From: Hetaerina americana
Taxonomy: Eukaryota > Arthropoda > Insecta > Odonata > Calopterygidae
Length of the DNA: 64,000 bases
Direction: 5' to 3'
NCBI GenBank assembly: GCA_022747635.1
Contig: JAKTNV010000003.1
Location: 96,682,454 to 96,746,453, forward strand
In this document: one piece after another, positions 1 through 11,790 of the stretch
How the letters are laid out: each line of letters begins with the position of its first letter
Numbering within the stretch: the stretch's first letter is position 1
Translations under genes and position numbers: made by a program
The notes under the pieces: model-generated
Told to the model about the DNA's origin: nothing
Databases searched by the model: none
The model's input: the letters and a program-made list of their open reading frames with translations, nothing else

Positions 1-1139
1 TTCCCCTAAAATCCCACATGCGCAGTAAATTATTAAGATGTTTTTACTTTCCATAATTTTTAAAGTATGGCTATTATGGTTTAATGTTTACGGAACCCCT
101 CCATGCGATCACTGAAATTGTTGGTTTGAGCATATTTGAATAACAAGGTAAAAGTACTATCATCATTTTATCATCAATTATTTATTTTTATATAACATTT
201 AGAGATATATTCTTAAACTATATATTTAGTATGCCCTCCATTTTTTCTTGCCGTCTGTCCCCCCTTGAAGGAAAGGGTCATGCATTCAATTGAAACCTAT
301 GATTGCTGGACTTTAGTTTCGAAGTATTTTAAGTATGCATATGTATTGTACCATTTGGAGACTGTCTCATGGTGAATGACTATTTTAAGAAACACTGAAT
401 GATTCTTTTTATTCTCTAAGAGGGTTTTCGCATAGATGAAGGAACCCATAATGTTCTTCGTGTGTGCCGTTTGTGTTTTTAAAGAAAGTTTTGGTATTCT
501 TTTGCAACGGACACCTTTGTTTTTTATTTAGCTTTTTCTTTAAATTCCTTCTGAACTGTCAAATTTACGATTATCAGTTCATTACAAGTTAATTTATTAC
601 ATGATTTGAACGCAGTCATTTCCTTGCTTTATTAATGTTTCTTTAAACTACTATATATCATTCACTTCAGTTTTGGATGAGGCCTTTGTGAATAATTAAT
701 TACAACCTGTGTCAAAACTCACGAGAAAAAAAGTGATTAAGTACGATTAAATTGTTCTACGTGGAATACGGTTGATAAATATGAATTATTTTAAGACACC
801 AGTAAGTCGATAGTACGTTTTAATTTTGAAAATGGTCATCAAATAATTTTTCATCAACTTAAATAATTCATGAAAGTGGCGTGCAAATGGATAGTTCTAA
901 TTTAGTCACTTATGTGAGTTAAAAGCTGACTTGTTGACATACGTATGTTTCCCTGGTCATTTGTTAATACTTTTCTGAGTTTTGAGAAGTACACTTGGTC
1001 AAGGAGAGTTTTGTTCCTACTAACGTGATGAAGAAAGCAAAAATGTCTTGCTTAATAGACGTAAAATGCTAACGGCTATTAGACATTGACTTCTGAAATG
1101 AAAAAAATCATTAGCGAGATTAATTAAAAATGTTCACTC
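1..1139. other. AT-rich DNA, no gene seen
   Basis: AT-rich sequence with stop codons in all frames. I see no gene, RNA, inverted-end element or long repeat here. Confidence 0.6.
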
Positions 1140-1660
1140 CTTGTGATGGGAGGGGAAAGTTAGGATTGTGTGTTTCAGGGGGTATTTGTATAAATCTATT
1201 TGCAATTACCTTCTGGCAGATGAATTAAGACCACATCCCTCCCTCCCCTTCCCCACTATGCATTATTATTAATGACAGAATAGTCAATTTTGAATAAATC
1301 AAACCAAAATGTTTGGAAGGGAAGACTGAGAAATGAAGCATGTTACATCATGCTTCATGAGTGGTGGACGAATCAATCAGTATCAACGTGTGCGAGATCT
1401 GGAAGCGTGCCAGGTGTCTTCGATTTGCTTGACGAATGCTCTTCATCTGTGCGCCGAGGGATACGTATGGTGCGCGGTCAGGGCGTTCGTGGGAATCAAG
1501 GATGCGAGGGTTCGGGACGCGTTGTGCGTGTGGTCCCCTCACCCCCATCTCCATCCCCCCCCCCCGTATAAGGGCATTGGCCACCAATCAATCCCCGGCG
1601 GGCCACGGCGTCTTCCCCAGCGAATGTGTTCCCGTGACGATTTTTAACCTCTCCCTTATT
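1140..1660. other. Small GC-rich island with a C-run
   Basis: Base composition rises in GC at about 1380-1640 and includes an uninterrupted C tract just before 1566. Overlapping open frames of 76-114 codons occur on both strands at once. That is expected of stop-poor GC-rich DNA and gives no family signature, so none is called as a gene. Confidence 0.5.
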
Positions 1661-2899
1661 TGCCCTCGATATATTTTCTTCTTTTGGAGACAGCAATTTG
1701 AAACATATCCGTTTAAGGGAAGTCAAAACAATCGAGTCGTGGGTCTATTCAATTTGTACTTGTTATTTTACGACGAGTGATTTACAAGTGGAAAATACGT
1801 AAAGAATTAGTTACGAGCTTGAATTATGAGGATAAATAGATCCGTCAATCCACATGCAAGAAAGGACGCTTGGGATAATTATGGCGGTGGATGTTCAATA
1901 TTATTTATTATCCGCAAAGTTATTATCTCAATAGCCATGAATAATTAAGCTTTCATTTGCACAAACGTTAAATATTCAACCCAAATGCCTGATATAATTT
2001 CACCATTAGCCACATTCAATGGCATGGACAAATAAATGTGATTTGAGTTTTTACTTATATTATTTTTACAGAAGAAATTGCTGCGGTAATTAAGTCAATC
2101 AAGTTAATTATCGAATTTATTATTCGAAATAAAGAAATTTCGAAGCAAGCACATTTATTTTTGACCTGAAGTTCGAATTATTAATCAATTGAAAGAATAC
2201 ATATTTATTGTGAATTTTTAAGTTTGACTTGGTGTCCTTATTTTCTCTGATTTTGAAACTCAGTTAATTAATTCTAGGCTCTACGTAAACGTCACTATCT
2301 TCATTTAGAATCCAATTATGTGGATACCCAGGAAATATTTTGCAGGAAATTTTTTCTCCTTCTAATATTAGCAGGCACTTTTATTGATTTATTAACGACT
2401 AAGAATTTTTAGTAATATGTATTATAATTAGGTTCACCCGTTTGATTGACCTTTTTTTCTACCCTCACGTACATTGATTAACATCGCACAACAATGAGAA
2501 CAACTTTCTAACGAATTTGTCTTTGTACCTAATTCTACTTGCCGGCTCTATTCCTATTGTGTAGCTTTATCAAGTGCTATTCGAACACTCAAGTATTGTT
2601 TGAAACTTATTTAATAAATTCAAGCTGCATATTCATGGGAGTAATAAGAAATTTCAGTGCTTTAATGTAACTCGTAAAACCACAGGATTTTAAATTTTAA
2701 ACTAATCTGATATATATTTATTTAATTTTGTCTGAAACGAAATCATTCAAGGAAACCCGGAAAGCGTTGAACATGCTTGCAAAATCTAAGAACAAATTCA
2801 TTTATGCAATATTATTTAAAACATTTTAAATCTATCCATCTTGTTCACGTTTTATTAGATTTTTCACGGTGCTATATTTGGACATAGGTTGTTTTCCTC
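1661..2899. other. AT-rich DNA, no gene seen
   Basis: AT-rich, stop-dense in all frames. Nothing identifiable. Confidence 0.6.
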
Positions 2900-3560
2900 T
2901 GCATAGTAAACTGTGCGCGCAATCTAACCTAATCTAACGGTGGATCCGAATCCAATCAGATCGCACACTCGAGTCCGCGCGTCAGGAAGCCAACATTTCG
3001 ACCTATACACACTCCTAATCCCTCTTTGCATCGGATGCCAGCCGCTTTGCCTCACAGTATAGCATTCCTCTGGGCACTCCGGCCCCACACAACACTACCC
3101 GTGGCATCCCCACCACCCCAGTGAACCCCGGCCCCACGTCTGTCTTCATGCTACGCTCCCTCCGTCCGCCAAGCCCCATCCCCAAGTCCCTCTTCGCCCG
3201 TCATTTTTCCCATCCATTTTTCAAACTGGAAATACACATACAAGCGCACACGAAATTCCCTCACTACCGTACTATACCTCGACTCCCTTCCTGCCCTTCG
3301 TAAGCCCTCCATCTCGTACGGAGGACCACATACCATTGCCTCATCTTCTCCTTCAAACTCTCGTGTGTCCCGGAGATTGGAACCGTGACAGGGAAATTCT
3401 CTTCCATACACCCATCTCCCAACATCTAAACCCTACCCTCCACTCCCTTACCTCCTCCTGTCACACGAACTCATTCTTGTTTTATTTTTATCCCCCTTGC
3501 CGTATCAATTCTTGCCATCGCTCTCCTCTTAAATTCCTGCCACCCCACGGTGAAGATGCG
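2900..3560. other. Pyrimidine-rich GC island
   Basis: The plus strand is strongly C/T-rich from about 3000 to 3560. Frames of 60-95 codons on both strands consist of low-complexity Pro/Ser/Leu or Arg/Glu/Gly residues. No domain is recognisable. This is the first of the recurring strand-biased islands in the window. Confidence 0.6.
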
Positions 3561-4090
3561 CCACGAAAAATCGTAGGGATTCTAAGATCAAAACAACATA
3601 ACAAAGTTATCCAAACGGAATGAAGAAACTTTTTTATGACCTCTCATATTTTCAGTATCAATCATTTTGCTGATAACATGGAGTGACGTAATGACTTCAC
3701 TGTGCCTCGGATTAGCCAGTTTTTAAGGAATTAAAACGGCATTCTGAAAACTTACTGTTTTATCATTCGTTTTAAGAGAAAATTGTTGGATGTCATTGGC
3801 TATGGATTTTATGTAAGGGATGGAAATTTATTGAAAATACTTTTTAACTTAATCTATAAAAACTATGATATAAGACATTTTCGTACACAAGTCAAATGCT
3901 TTTTCGGGAATAACTGATAAGAATTTGTGCCAGCATGTCTGACGAATCAGTTCGCAAGAACTGAACACTTTGGTCACTTGAAATGTCAATCATTTATTTG
4001 GCCTACCAATTTTTTCGATTGATCAATGCCTCTTTTGCACCACAATCCACCTAATAAGAAACCAACGTTTATCTATTCCGTCATTTTACT

Positions 4091-4360
4091 TTCAAAGTAA
4101 GGTTAACAGTTTCAGGCTTAACTTTGTGGAATTCTTTCATGGTGAGGGTGAAAGAAAGAGAAAAAAAACAACTTTGCACTTCCACGAACTTGTTTCTAGC
4201 CTTCATTGCGTTGCTGGCGCACTTGATAAAGCTAACAGTTTCAGGCTTAACTTAGTGGAATCCTTTCATGGCGAGGGCGAAAGAAAGAGAAAAAAAGTGT
4301 TTGGAAGTGCAAAGTTGTTTTTTTCTCTTTCTTTCACCCTCACAATTTCAAAGTAAGGTT
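4091..4360. repeat. Composite repeat: 42-bp inverted arms plus 66-bp direct repeat
   Basis: Positions 4142-4184 and 4302-4343 form an inverted repeat. The arms are identical except for one A in a homopolymer run, and they could fold as a hairpin of about 42 bp. A unit starting TTAACAGTTTCAGGCTTAAC near 4103 recurs in direct orientation near 4233 with a few substitutions, running through the GAAAGAAAGAG tract. A 14-bp word, TTCAAAGTAAGGTT, stands outside both ends (4091-4104 and 4347-4360) like a flanking duplication. I do not recognise the family. It could be a foldback or miniature element, or a product of template switching. Confidence 0.8.
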
Positions 4361-5400
4361 TCGAATTTAAAGTTAGGGTTTATATTTTTAAAGCCTCGGA
4401 TACTATAAATAAAAATATTTTATTAATTTAAATTGAATGACTGTGAGCAGTTTCACATGATGCTATGGCTTTTCCACAGATTTCGACAAAATATTTTTAG
4501 GAGTCAGAGTGGGAGTTTTTTAGGAAAGAGATTTTCGAATGAGCAAATTCTTGATTATATTCTACAGAGTCACCGCACTTTTTCACAAGACTCGACGAAT
4601 TCATTAAACAGCTCACGACTGGGGATAAAGGTATTTTTGTGTAAATATTGATGAATTGATTTTGTTTTTTTCTAGCTAGAATAGATTTAAAGTTAAACTC
4701 TATTTCATTTCCAAATGTCTTATTTTAGCACGTTTTTAAAAATCTTAATTGATTCATATGTATGAGAATCTGGATTGATACACATACTATATAAAACTAA
4801 CAAATAATGGTATTAAGATTAATATTTTTATTTTAATCAGAAATTATGAATATTATTTAAATCATTTTTAATATCTCCAAATTCAAGGAATTTGTGGACG
4901 ACATCCATCAAATAATTCAAGGAATAATAAGGTTTAATAAAAAATTTGCAAATATCAATTACAATTCTTACGTAGGTTAACACATGTTCCCATTCCAGCC
5001 GAGGATATATGGACAAAAATTTACCATTTCGGGGAATGAAGTGTCTATTGTTTAACTGAAAATTATTATATTAATATTTTCCATGTATTTACATGAAGAT
5101 CAACTAGTTTGCCAAACCCGTAGAATTCTATTACTGTGATGAATCTTTTAATATAATTAGGATTGCCCACAATAGTATATTTAGTGCAAGTTTTATGCTT
5201 TAGAATTGGAAAACGTTACCTTCGAGTGATTAAATGAAACAAAAGTTGTCCCGTTTTGATAATATTTTACGAACGGTATCTTGGGTGAATATACAATTGG
5301 CCTGCCACCATCCGGGCCTATAAAGTCATTTTTTGGCACCAAATTCGTGATGATAATATAAAGGCGAAAATATTGTTTTTCTCCATTTTGAATTCTAAAT
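4361..5400. other. AT-rich DNA, no gene seen
   Basis: AT-rich with no supported gene. One open frame of 72 codons at 4433-4651 has no recognisable features. Confidence 0.55.
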
Positions 5401-6060
5401 CCTAAACCAAAACCAGCTTATCTGCAGTTATTGTGGTTTGAAAATGATAGTTCTGAAAAAAGGACGTTTAACATCCACTTTTGGCACCCCCACCCACAAC
5501 CACACGGTGAGCCAATAAAGACGTCGAAAGACGATGGACAAGAGTTTGCCTGTTGAAGGAATCGTAGGACTGCGTCCTCGTAAGGCATATATCGGGAAGG
5601 GAGAGGAGGAAAGGGGCGGTGGAGGCAATGGGGGTCGCCGCACATAAAAAAAACCCTCGTTCCCCGGTAAGGCACTCGAATCACGTCCTAAACGCGATGA
5701 CCGCGGTGTCCGCGCAGCGAATATGTGAGAAGGGGAGTCTAGAAGTGGAGTGGGTGGGGAGAGGATGACTGTTGAGTGGGGAGGGAGGAGGGGCCAGGGT
5801 GCGGGTGGGGAGAGTGGGCGATGCGGGCGGTCCCGTGCGATCTGCCTTTGGATCGCTTTGGCATCGGGAGGCGGCGTGAGTTATTGCGGCCAATGGCGGA
5901 ACTATCTCCTACGGCCGATCTGCGTGATGATGTGTGTATTACGGCTGAGTTATTGCCTTCCTTGAGGTCCCGTCCTTCGCCAGTCACGTCCAATCGTGTG
6001 TGTTTCTTCCCATTTCTCTCTCCGCCGCGTGGAATTCTCCCGTGATTATTAAGATAGTTT
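5401..6060. other. GC-rich island, purine-biased
   Basis: GC-rich and G/A-biased on the plus strand, most strongly at 5720-5830. Overlapping frames of 70-89 codons on both strands carry low-complexity residues only. There is no recognisable product. Confidence 0.55.
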
Positions 6061-6249
6061 CATAAGATTACTTCTCCTCTCTTTTTTTTGTAAAATATTT
6101 TACTTTCCTTTACTAGAGGTTGACCTTCGAAAAAAGGGGGATTTAAATGCGTAACCAAAGCAAAACATTGAATATTGTATTGTGTGTGCAAGTACATGAT
6201 ACATTTCCTTACCTCTCATAGCAAAACGTAACCTAACATCCGACACTAC

Positions 6250-7545
6250 AATAAACCCGTATTCAATTTCACATACTTCCTTCCTCGCGCTTAATATGCC
6301 CATTCTTTGCTTACCCCTTCTTCCCTTGCCTAATTTTCTCCCCTACATCATGTTCTTCAACATACCATCGCCAATAGAAGCACACTCCATTCATCTTTCA
6401 TTTCTTCTATTGTGTTACTCCCAACAATGCCCTCTCCTCTCCTAGTTCTTTATTCAACGACCATGTTTCCACGCTCCACATTAGCCTTTCATTGAGGCTC
6501 TTCTTAATATCCTTAACAAAATTCCCTACCATCAATTTATCCTCCCTGTTAAGCTTCTTTATCTTATGCAATTCTTCTTACATGTATATTCCTGGTACTT
6601 CGGCCATTTTGCCGCGATAAACTTCCAATGTAGGAAAAAATGTGCCACCTGATCTAGTATATGAAGTCTCATTTTGAAATTTAACTTTGCTTTCCTATTC
6701 CTCTACAACAGCAATACCTTTTCCTTATTTACATTTTGTTTTATTCCACACTTATCACAGTGACTTTTCAATGACAGCAATCGACAGTGCTTTCAATCCT
6801 TTGCCTAACTGGTAAAATAATATTTATCAACCGGAAACCTAATATTTTTATATTTCGCACCGATATTCATCTCTATCTATAGTCCTTTGCTTGCCTCTCT
6901 AATATATTTTCCCACATAAGCACGGAATCCTCACAAATAGACAGCACGGGTGATAATGGACAACCATGTCTCACCCTTCATCCTAACACTGCCTATTTTT
7001 ACTCTCCGTCTGACACTCGCACCTAAACAATGTGAGACTTCTAGAGGTAGCTAGTGAGTCGCCTATCCATTCTTTTTACTCCTATTTTCTCCAATTCATT
7101 CTTTAATATAACGCAATTCACTCTGTCGAATGCCTTATCGAAATCTACGAGGCAAACATCATTCTGATGGTATTCTATGCTATTTAATAATGACCTCTTT
7201 ACCGGAATGGCGTCACTGATGCATCTCCCATTTCAGAACACTGATCATGTCCGAAGTAATCATTTGCCCTCCTCAATTTTCGTATTGATGATTTTGAGCA
7301 CCACATTAGGTGCGTACGATATAAACCTCAATGTTGTTAGTCCTCGTATACATCTATGGCGGGCTTTATTTTCCTTTATTAAGGGATTAACATTGATCCG
7401 ACGCGATTCTCCGGCAAAGTTCCTTCCTCATATATAAATTTTTTCAACTGTTGTTTCTTTTTCTGCCCAATAAGTGTAAAATCTACCATGTCATTCTCTT
7501 GCGTATCTGTCTAATTAACTCGCCCGTAATCCATGGATGTGATCT
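6250..7545 (-). pseudogene. Decayed non-LTR retrotransposon reverse transcriptase
   Basis: Read on the minus strand, this stretch keeps a chain of reverse transcriptase blocks in the correct order, broken by many stops and frameshifts. First comes an upstream segment like the GKIPEDW region (reads EEGTLPENRVGSMLIP). It is followed by a block resembling the LISHASKIVLKI region (reads TTLRFISYAPNVVLKI). The palm block VCLVDFDKAFDRVN lies at 7116-7163, and RHGCPLSPVL at 6943-6972. The expected FADD catalytic box is degenerate, with RFPVD in its place. Next is a segment around NVNKEKVLLL, then the C-terminal YIGSL...GRSTRNIHVRRIA block at 6569-6634. The upstream endonuclease is absent, consistent with the 5' truncation usual for LINE insertions. 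Clade is uncertain (arthropod Jockey/RTE/CR1-like). It is certainly inactive. No target duplication or poly(A) tail was found. Confidence 0.85.
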
Positions 7546-7591
7546 ATTTATATGTACATATAGATATATACATATATCTATGTATACACCT

Positions 7592-7596
<5 letters not shown>

Positions 7597-7663
<67 letters not shown>
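7597..7663. repeat. (TA)n microsatellite
   Basis: An uninterrupted run of alternating T and A of roughly 67 bp ends exactly at the 5' inverted end of the neighbouring Tc1/mariner-type element. A TA-targeting transposon would find many insertion sites here. Confidence 0.95.
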
Positions 7664-7668
<5 letters not shown>

Positions 7669-8478
7669 GGTGAGTCAGAATGGTCTCCCTAGTTTTAAAA
7701 AATTACTGACTTTGTCGAAGAAACGTTCTTTAAGAACAATAGTAGAGTAATGGCGATGCAGAGGGTTCTGAGGTCTAGCGATGAAGCAAATTTTCACCTC
7801 TCTGGCTCAGTAAATAAGCAAAATTTTCGTTACTGGGCAGCTGACAACCCTCGTGAACTTCACCCAAGACCTCTTCATAGCGTTTCGAGGGTCATAGTAC
7901 TTCATAGCATAGAATCTCGAGGAAAAACTGCTACTGTGAACTCTGTGCGCAATTTTGAGATGCTGGAGAACTTTTTACTGCTGCCCGATAAGGTATGGTG
8001 AAGAATATGACACAGAACCCTTTTTGTTTCAAAAGGATGGTGCCACGGCTCATACCGCCCGACGTTCACACCAAATCCTGCAACAACAATTTCCTGGCCG
8101 CCTGATCTCCTTACAAGGGGATGTTCCATGGCCTCTTCGCTCCCCGGATTTGAGCCCATGTGATTTTTTTCTTTGGGGATATCTCAAAGCTGAGGTTTAC
8201 AAAGTTCGACCAAGGACCTTGGAAACTCTTAAGGAGGCAATAAAAGATGTCATCGCTGGAATAACGCAAGATATGCTGAGATGAGTTTATGAAAAATATT
8301 TTAAACGACTTAATATGTGCATCACTCACCAAGGTCCTCACTTGGATGAAATAACTTTTATAACCTGATGAAAATAAAATGGCTTTGGATTTCGTTTTCA
8401 GATATATTTTTTTAATTATCCAGGTTGAGTTTTTAAAATTTCCCCGTCAAATCAGGGAGTCCATTCTGACTCACCATG
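7664..8478 (+). mobile_element. Decayed DD41D-type Tc1/mariner element
   Basis: The left end (around 7668) reads GGGTGAGTCAGAATGGTCTC. The right end, just before 8479, is its inverted counterpart GGTGAGTCAGAATGGACTCC, giving imperfect terminal inverted repeats of about 25 bp flanked by TA. At about 815 bp it is much shorter than an autonomous element. It contains the C-terminal two thirds of a transposase (separate entry), but only about 80 bp separate the left end from the first catalytic aspartate block, so the DNA-binding domain is deleted. Sequence decay and frameshifts mark it as an old, immobile copy. Confidence 0.85.
7750..8284 (+). pseudogene. DDE transposase remnant (DD41D spacing), frameshifted
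   Basis: A DDE/RNase H-fold transposase cuts and joins transposon ends. The first frame (7750-8001) carries the block SSDEANFHLSGSVNKQNFRY with the first catalytic Asp. It then loses the usual stretch between the RVIV and TATVNS words, which points to an internal deletion. Near 7990 the reading shifts to a second frame (7955-8284). That frame holds FQKDGATAHTARRSHQIL with the second Asp and RSPDLSPCDFFLWGYLK with the third. Counting residues between the second and third Asp gives 41, which fits the DD41D group rather than DD34D mariner. The helix-turn-helix region is missing. It cannot give a functional protein. Confidence 0.85.
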
Positions 8479-8480
8479 TA

Positions 8481-9390
8481 CAAGTATATATAGTACATGT
8501 ATACATCCAAGCATACAAGCCCACGCACAAGCATCACCATTCTATAAGTATGTAGTCTGTCATTTTATATCTTCATTAATTAGCTGTTCCTACGAGGAGT
8601 TGTTACACACTCATGTTAATTTAAAAAGAAAAATTAATTTTAATGACAACTTAATTAAGGAATTTTAGATTTTGAGAGTGTAAATAATGAAAAAAATATG
8701 CAAAATGTTGACAGACAACAGTTCACCGTTTAAAACTTTGTTTTCACTTGCAGTGGTAAATAGACACTCTAAACTACCTCCAAAGAAAGAGACTTGTTTA
8801 AATAAACATAGCTGATAATGATAGCAATATCCCAAATAAAATTAGCGTTTCAGCATTAAGATAATAACAGAGTAATTCAATGCATATTTAGGTGTAATGC
8901 AGTGGGGTCATTCTATAATACTAAAAAAAACTACCTACAGATTTACTCTTGTGAATCAAATATCAACCATAAAACTTATTGAACTATCCAAAACCTTTTT
9001 GCTTTTTTTCTCTATTCCCCTCCATATTCTCCCTCATAAAAAAGATTTCACTCCTTACACGGTGTTTTTCCGATCCGGCGATCCATGGATCATTCACACA
9101 ACCTTACCAGAACCGGATGGATTAACCCCTTTCTGCCCCAAAAATTTTCTTTTATATTTTTATTAATTATTATTAAAAATTTATGCTTGGATTTATGTGG
9201 TGACACCTTCACTTAAAAATTAATCAGCATGTTAGAACCTGTTGTAATAATATTTGTACCAGTGAAAACCTGTTTGTATTTTTGATCATGTTATCAAAGG
9301 TTTTTTTCTATAGATACAGCAATGAAATAATGAAAGCATACTTATGAAAATTAATGAAATGAAGGAATAATTATGCAATGTTTAGATGAG
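8481..9390. other. AT-rich DNA, no gene seen
   Basis: AT-rich flank of the DD41D element. One 89-codon frame at 8897-9166 has no recognisable features. Confidence 0.55.
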
Positions 9391-9396
9391 GTATAT

Positions 9397-9470
9397 TGGT
9401 ACATAGCTTTAGTTTGAAGAATATAGAAGAGTTGTAGTGGTACATAGCAACATGTTTGAAGAATATAGAA
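9397..9470. repeat. Two-copy degenerate tandem duplication, 41-bp period
   Basis: The words TGGTACATAGC and GTTTGAAGAATATAGAA occur in the same order at 9397 and again at 9438, with substitutions between them. This is a small tandem duplication in AT-rich DNA. Confidence 0.85.
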
Positions 9471-11160
9471 CGTTCATGTTACCTGCTCTTGAAATCTTCT
9501 GGTGAAATCGGAAGGAAAATACTATGCATGTATCATATAAAAATCGATAGATTCTGATAATCAGCTAAAGTTAAACGCCCACACGTGTACTGGAAGTTTA
9601 AATTCATAAATAATTCGGAGAGAATCCAAAAACTAATGCAGTGGATTGCTTTTATTCAAAATAGATTGCGTGCATTTGGTATGTTCTCACTGAGTAGGTA
9701 TTACAAAAAAGGTTGCCATGAATTGTTAATTTTTTACTCCTCGCTTAATCGAAGAAAAACTATGTTACCTTTATATTGAAATAATATTGGATAAATAGGA
9801 AACTTTCGACTTTGAAAATAATAGCGACTGAGGATGTTTGGTTTGGAAACCCTTAGTTCCTTGAGCAGAGGATTATATGTGAATATTTTCTTTAATAATG
9901 CTTTTGGAATATGTTTTTAAAACTTTAATGGCTTTTATATTTGGTCTGGCAGCAGGCGAACAGAAAAAAATGATGATTGCAAAAGTGGAACAACACTCAT
10001 TTCAAGTAATGAGAACCAAGATCACCAGAAATTGAAAGAAAATGCCATACATCGCAGTGAAAGAACTAGCATTCGGATTTTTTTCATAGGCGGCAGCAGC
10101 ATACAAGCATATATATTAGAGATAATGCATCGGTAACTAGATGAAGGGTGTCAGGGGTAAGTAATATTATCGTAAGAAATATCAAACCTCTGTGCTTTGT
10201 CATAAGGTAATTTATTAAGAATTGGACCATGAATGAATATTCGAAGTATTTTAGGGTTGGGCGATGATGACCTTTTCGAGTAATTATTTTCAATGAACAT
10301 TTTATTCATTTACACCACTTTTAGTGCTATAATTTATCAGTTGGGCATAGTTTGAATTGAGACTCAGCAAAACTTGCCGATTAGATAATTCCCTACATAT
10401 CTCTCTTAATTACCCTCTCACAACTACCGGAAATCAACGTTGTTTTTCTGCCTAAAAAAGTGGTCATCGGTAATAATGGGCGCTAGAAATTTGTGGTTAA
10501 CTAGATTGTTTCAAAGTAATTTAGAAATGAACGCTCATCAGTGATGTTTTACCCAAAGAGGTATATTTTTTCGTTTATATTCATTCAAGGAACTTAAATA
10601 TGCATATATGACTTTGTTCTTGTTATAAATTAAAGAGACTATTTGTCAAATATTTCACTTTTTTCATAATTGGGATTATATTAAAGTAAATATTTCAAGT
10701 CTTTCATTACTGGGATAAACTATGCAGATACAAAGTTTCATTTATTATTTTAAAGGTTTGAACCGATTTATCAGAAAACATTTTTACAAAATTGTGCCAT
10801 CCGTTTATACTGCCAATATTAGGTCAAGAACAAGAGCTGTTTTGGTGTTTGAGGAGCGGAAATATGCCTATCTACTGCATCTAAACGATGCTGTATAATA
10901 TGATTAACCTTTCTTCTTCAACTTAACGCTTTGAACTATTTAAAAATGGATAAATGAAAGCTCTTTAGCGATTAACAGTTGGATTCAAAGAGCATTATAT
11001 ATTACATAGTAAGCAAGCAAAATTGCCTCCATCATTTGATTGCCATGACGCACGACGTGTATCAATAAGTTTGGCTCCTGGCAGAAAAATGGCACACATT
11101 CCGATTAAACTACTTCGTAGCGGTGTACGCTGGTTGGGACAAGCATTTTAACCTGCGAAA
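9471..11160. other. AT-rich DNA, no gene seen
   Basis: AT-rich, stop-dense. No gene, RNA or repeat of note was identified by reading. Confidence 0.55.
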
Positions 11161-11790
11161 AGAGACATGAACGCTCAGAGCCCATCTTTGTTATCCCAGT
11201 TTCCTTTCACGCCGTGGGTGGGTTTCATGACGGAGTGGAGGTTTTGACTGGCGGGCAAGGAGAGCGTCTGGCCTCGTTGTGAGACTCTCGAGGAGCGACC
11301 GCACCGAGAGAGTCGGAGGGAAGAAAGCCGTTGAGGATGGTGTGACGGACGGGGGAAGGGGGACGAAGAGGAGGGAAGGAGGGAGGGATTGGACGAGAAG
11401 GGACTCAGTGGGTGGGATCCGGCAAACAGCTGAGCGGGACGAACAATGGCGTCGGCATCTGAGACTGGACGGTCTTTGCCCAGCCTCCCTCTCTCTCCTC
11501 TCTCTCTCTCTTCCCACCTTCTTTCTTGTGCTACCTTCATCCTTCCTCTTCACGGTCTCTCTCTCGTTCCTCTTCGCCCATCGCTCACCGTTCGGTTCGC
11601 CTTGTTTTTTTTGTATCCGGCACGGGTGGCGTGGGGCGCTGTTCGCCCTTCTTCTGTTTTTTGCACTCATCCTTGATCGCTGGGTACCCTCGGGAGCTGC
11701 GCGCTCGATTCCTGGGCGCGAACTCTTCGTCGCCTCGGGATGTTGAAGGCAGGACAGGTTAGATGCAAACTCTCCTCCGGAATTCACGAA
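11161..11790. other. GC-rich island, purine-rich then pyrimidine-rich
   Basis: Plus strand is purine-rich at 11280-11450 and switches to C/T-rich at about 11465-11600, including TCTC runs. Both strands are open for long distances (155 codons on plus, 198 on minus). The products are Arg/Ser/Leu low-complexity with no domain, so I treat the frames as by-products of composition. Confidence 0.6.

Noticed and set aside
7451..7750. Tyr/Ile-repeat frame across 7.6 kb
   Set aside because: It is the translation of the (TA)n microsatellite.
11191..11787. 198-codon minus frame as a gene
   Set aside because: Low-complexity Arg/Ser/Pro sequence in a strand-biased GC island, with equally long open frames on the opposite strand. 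Explained by composition.
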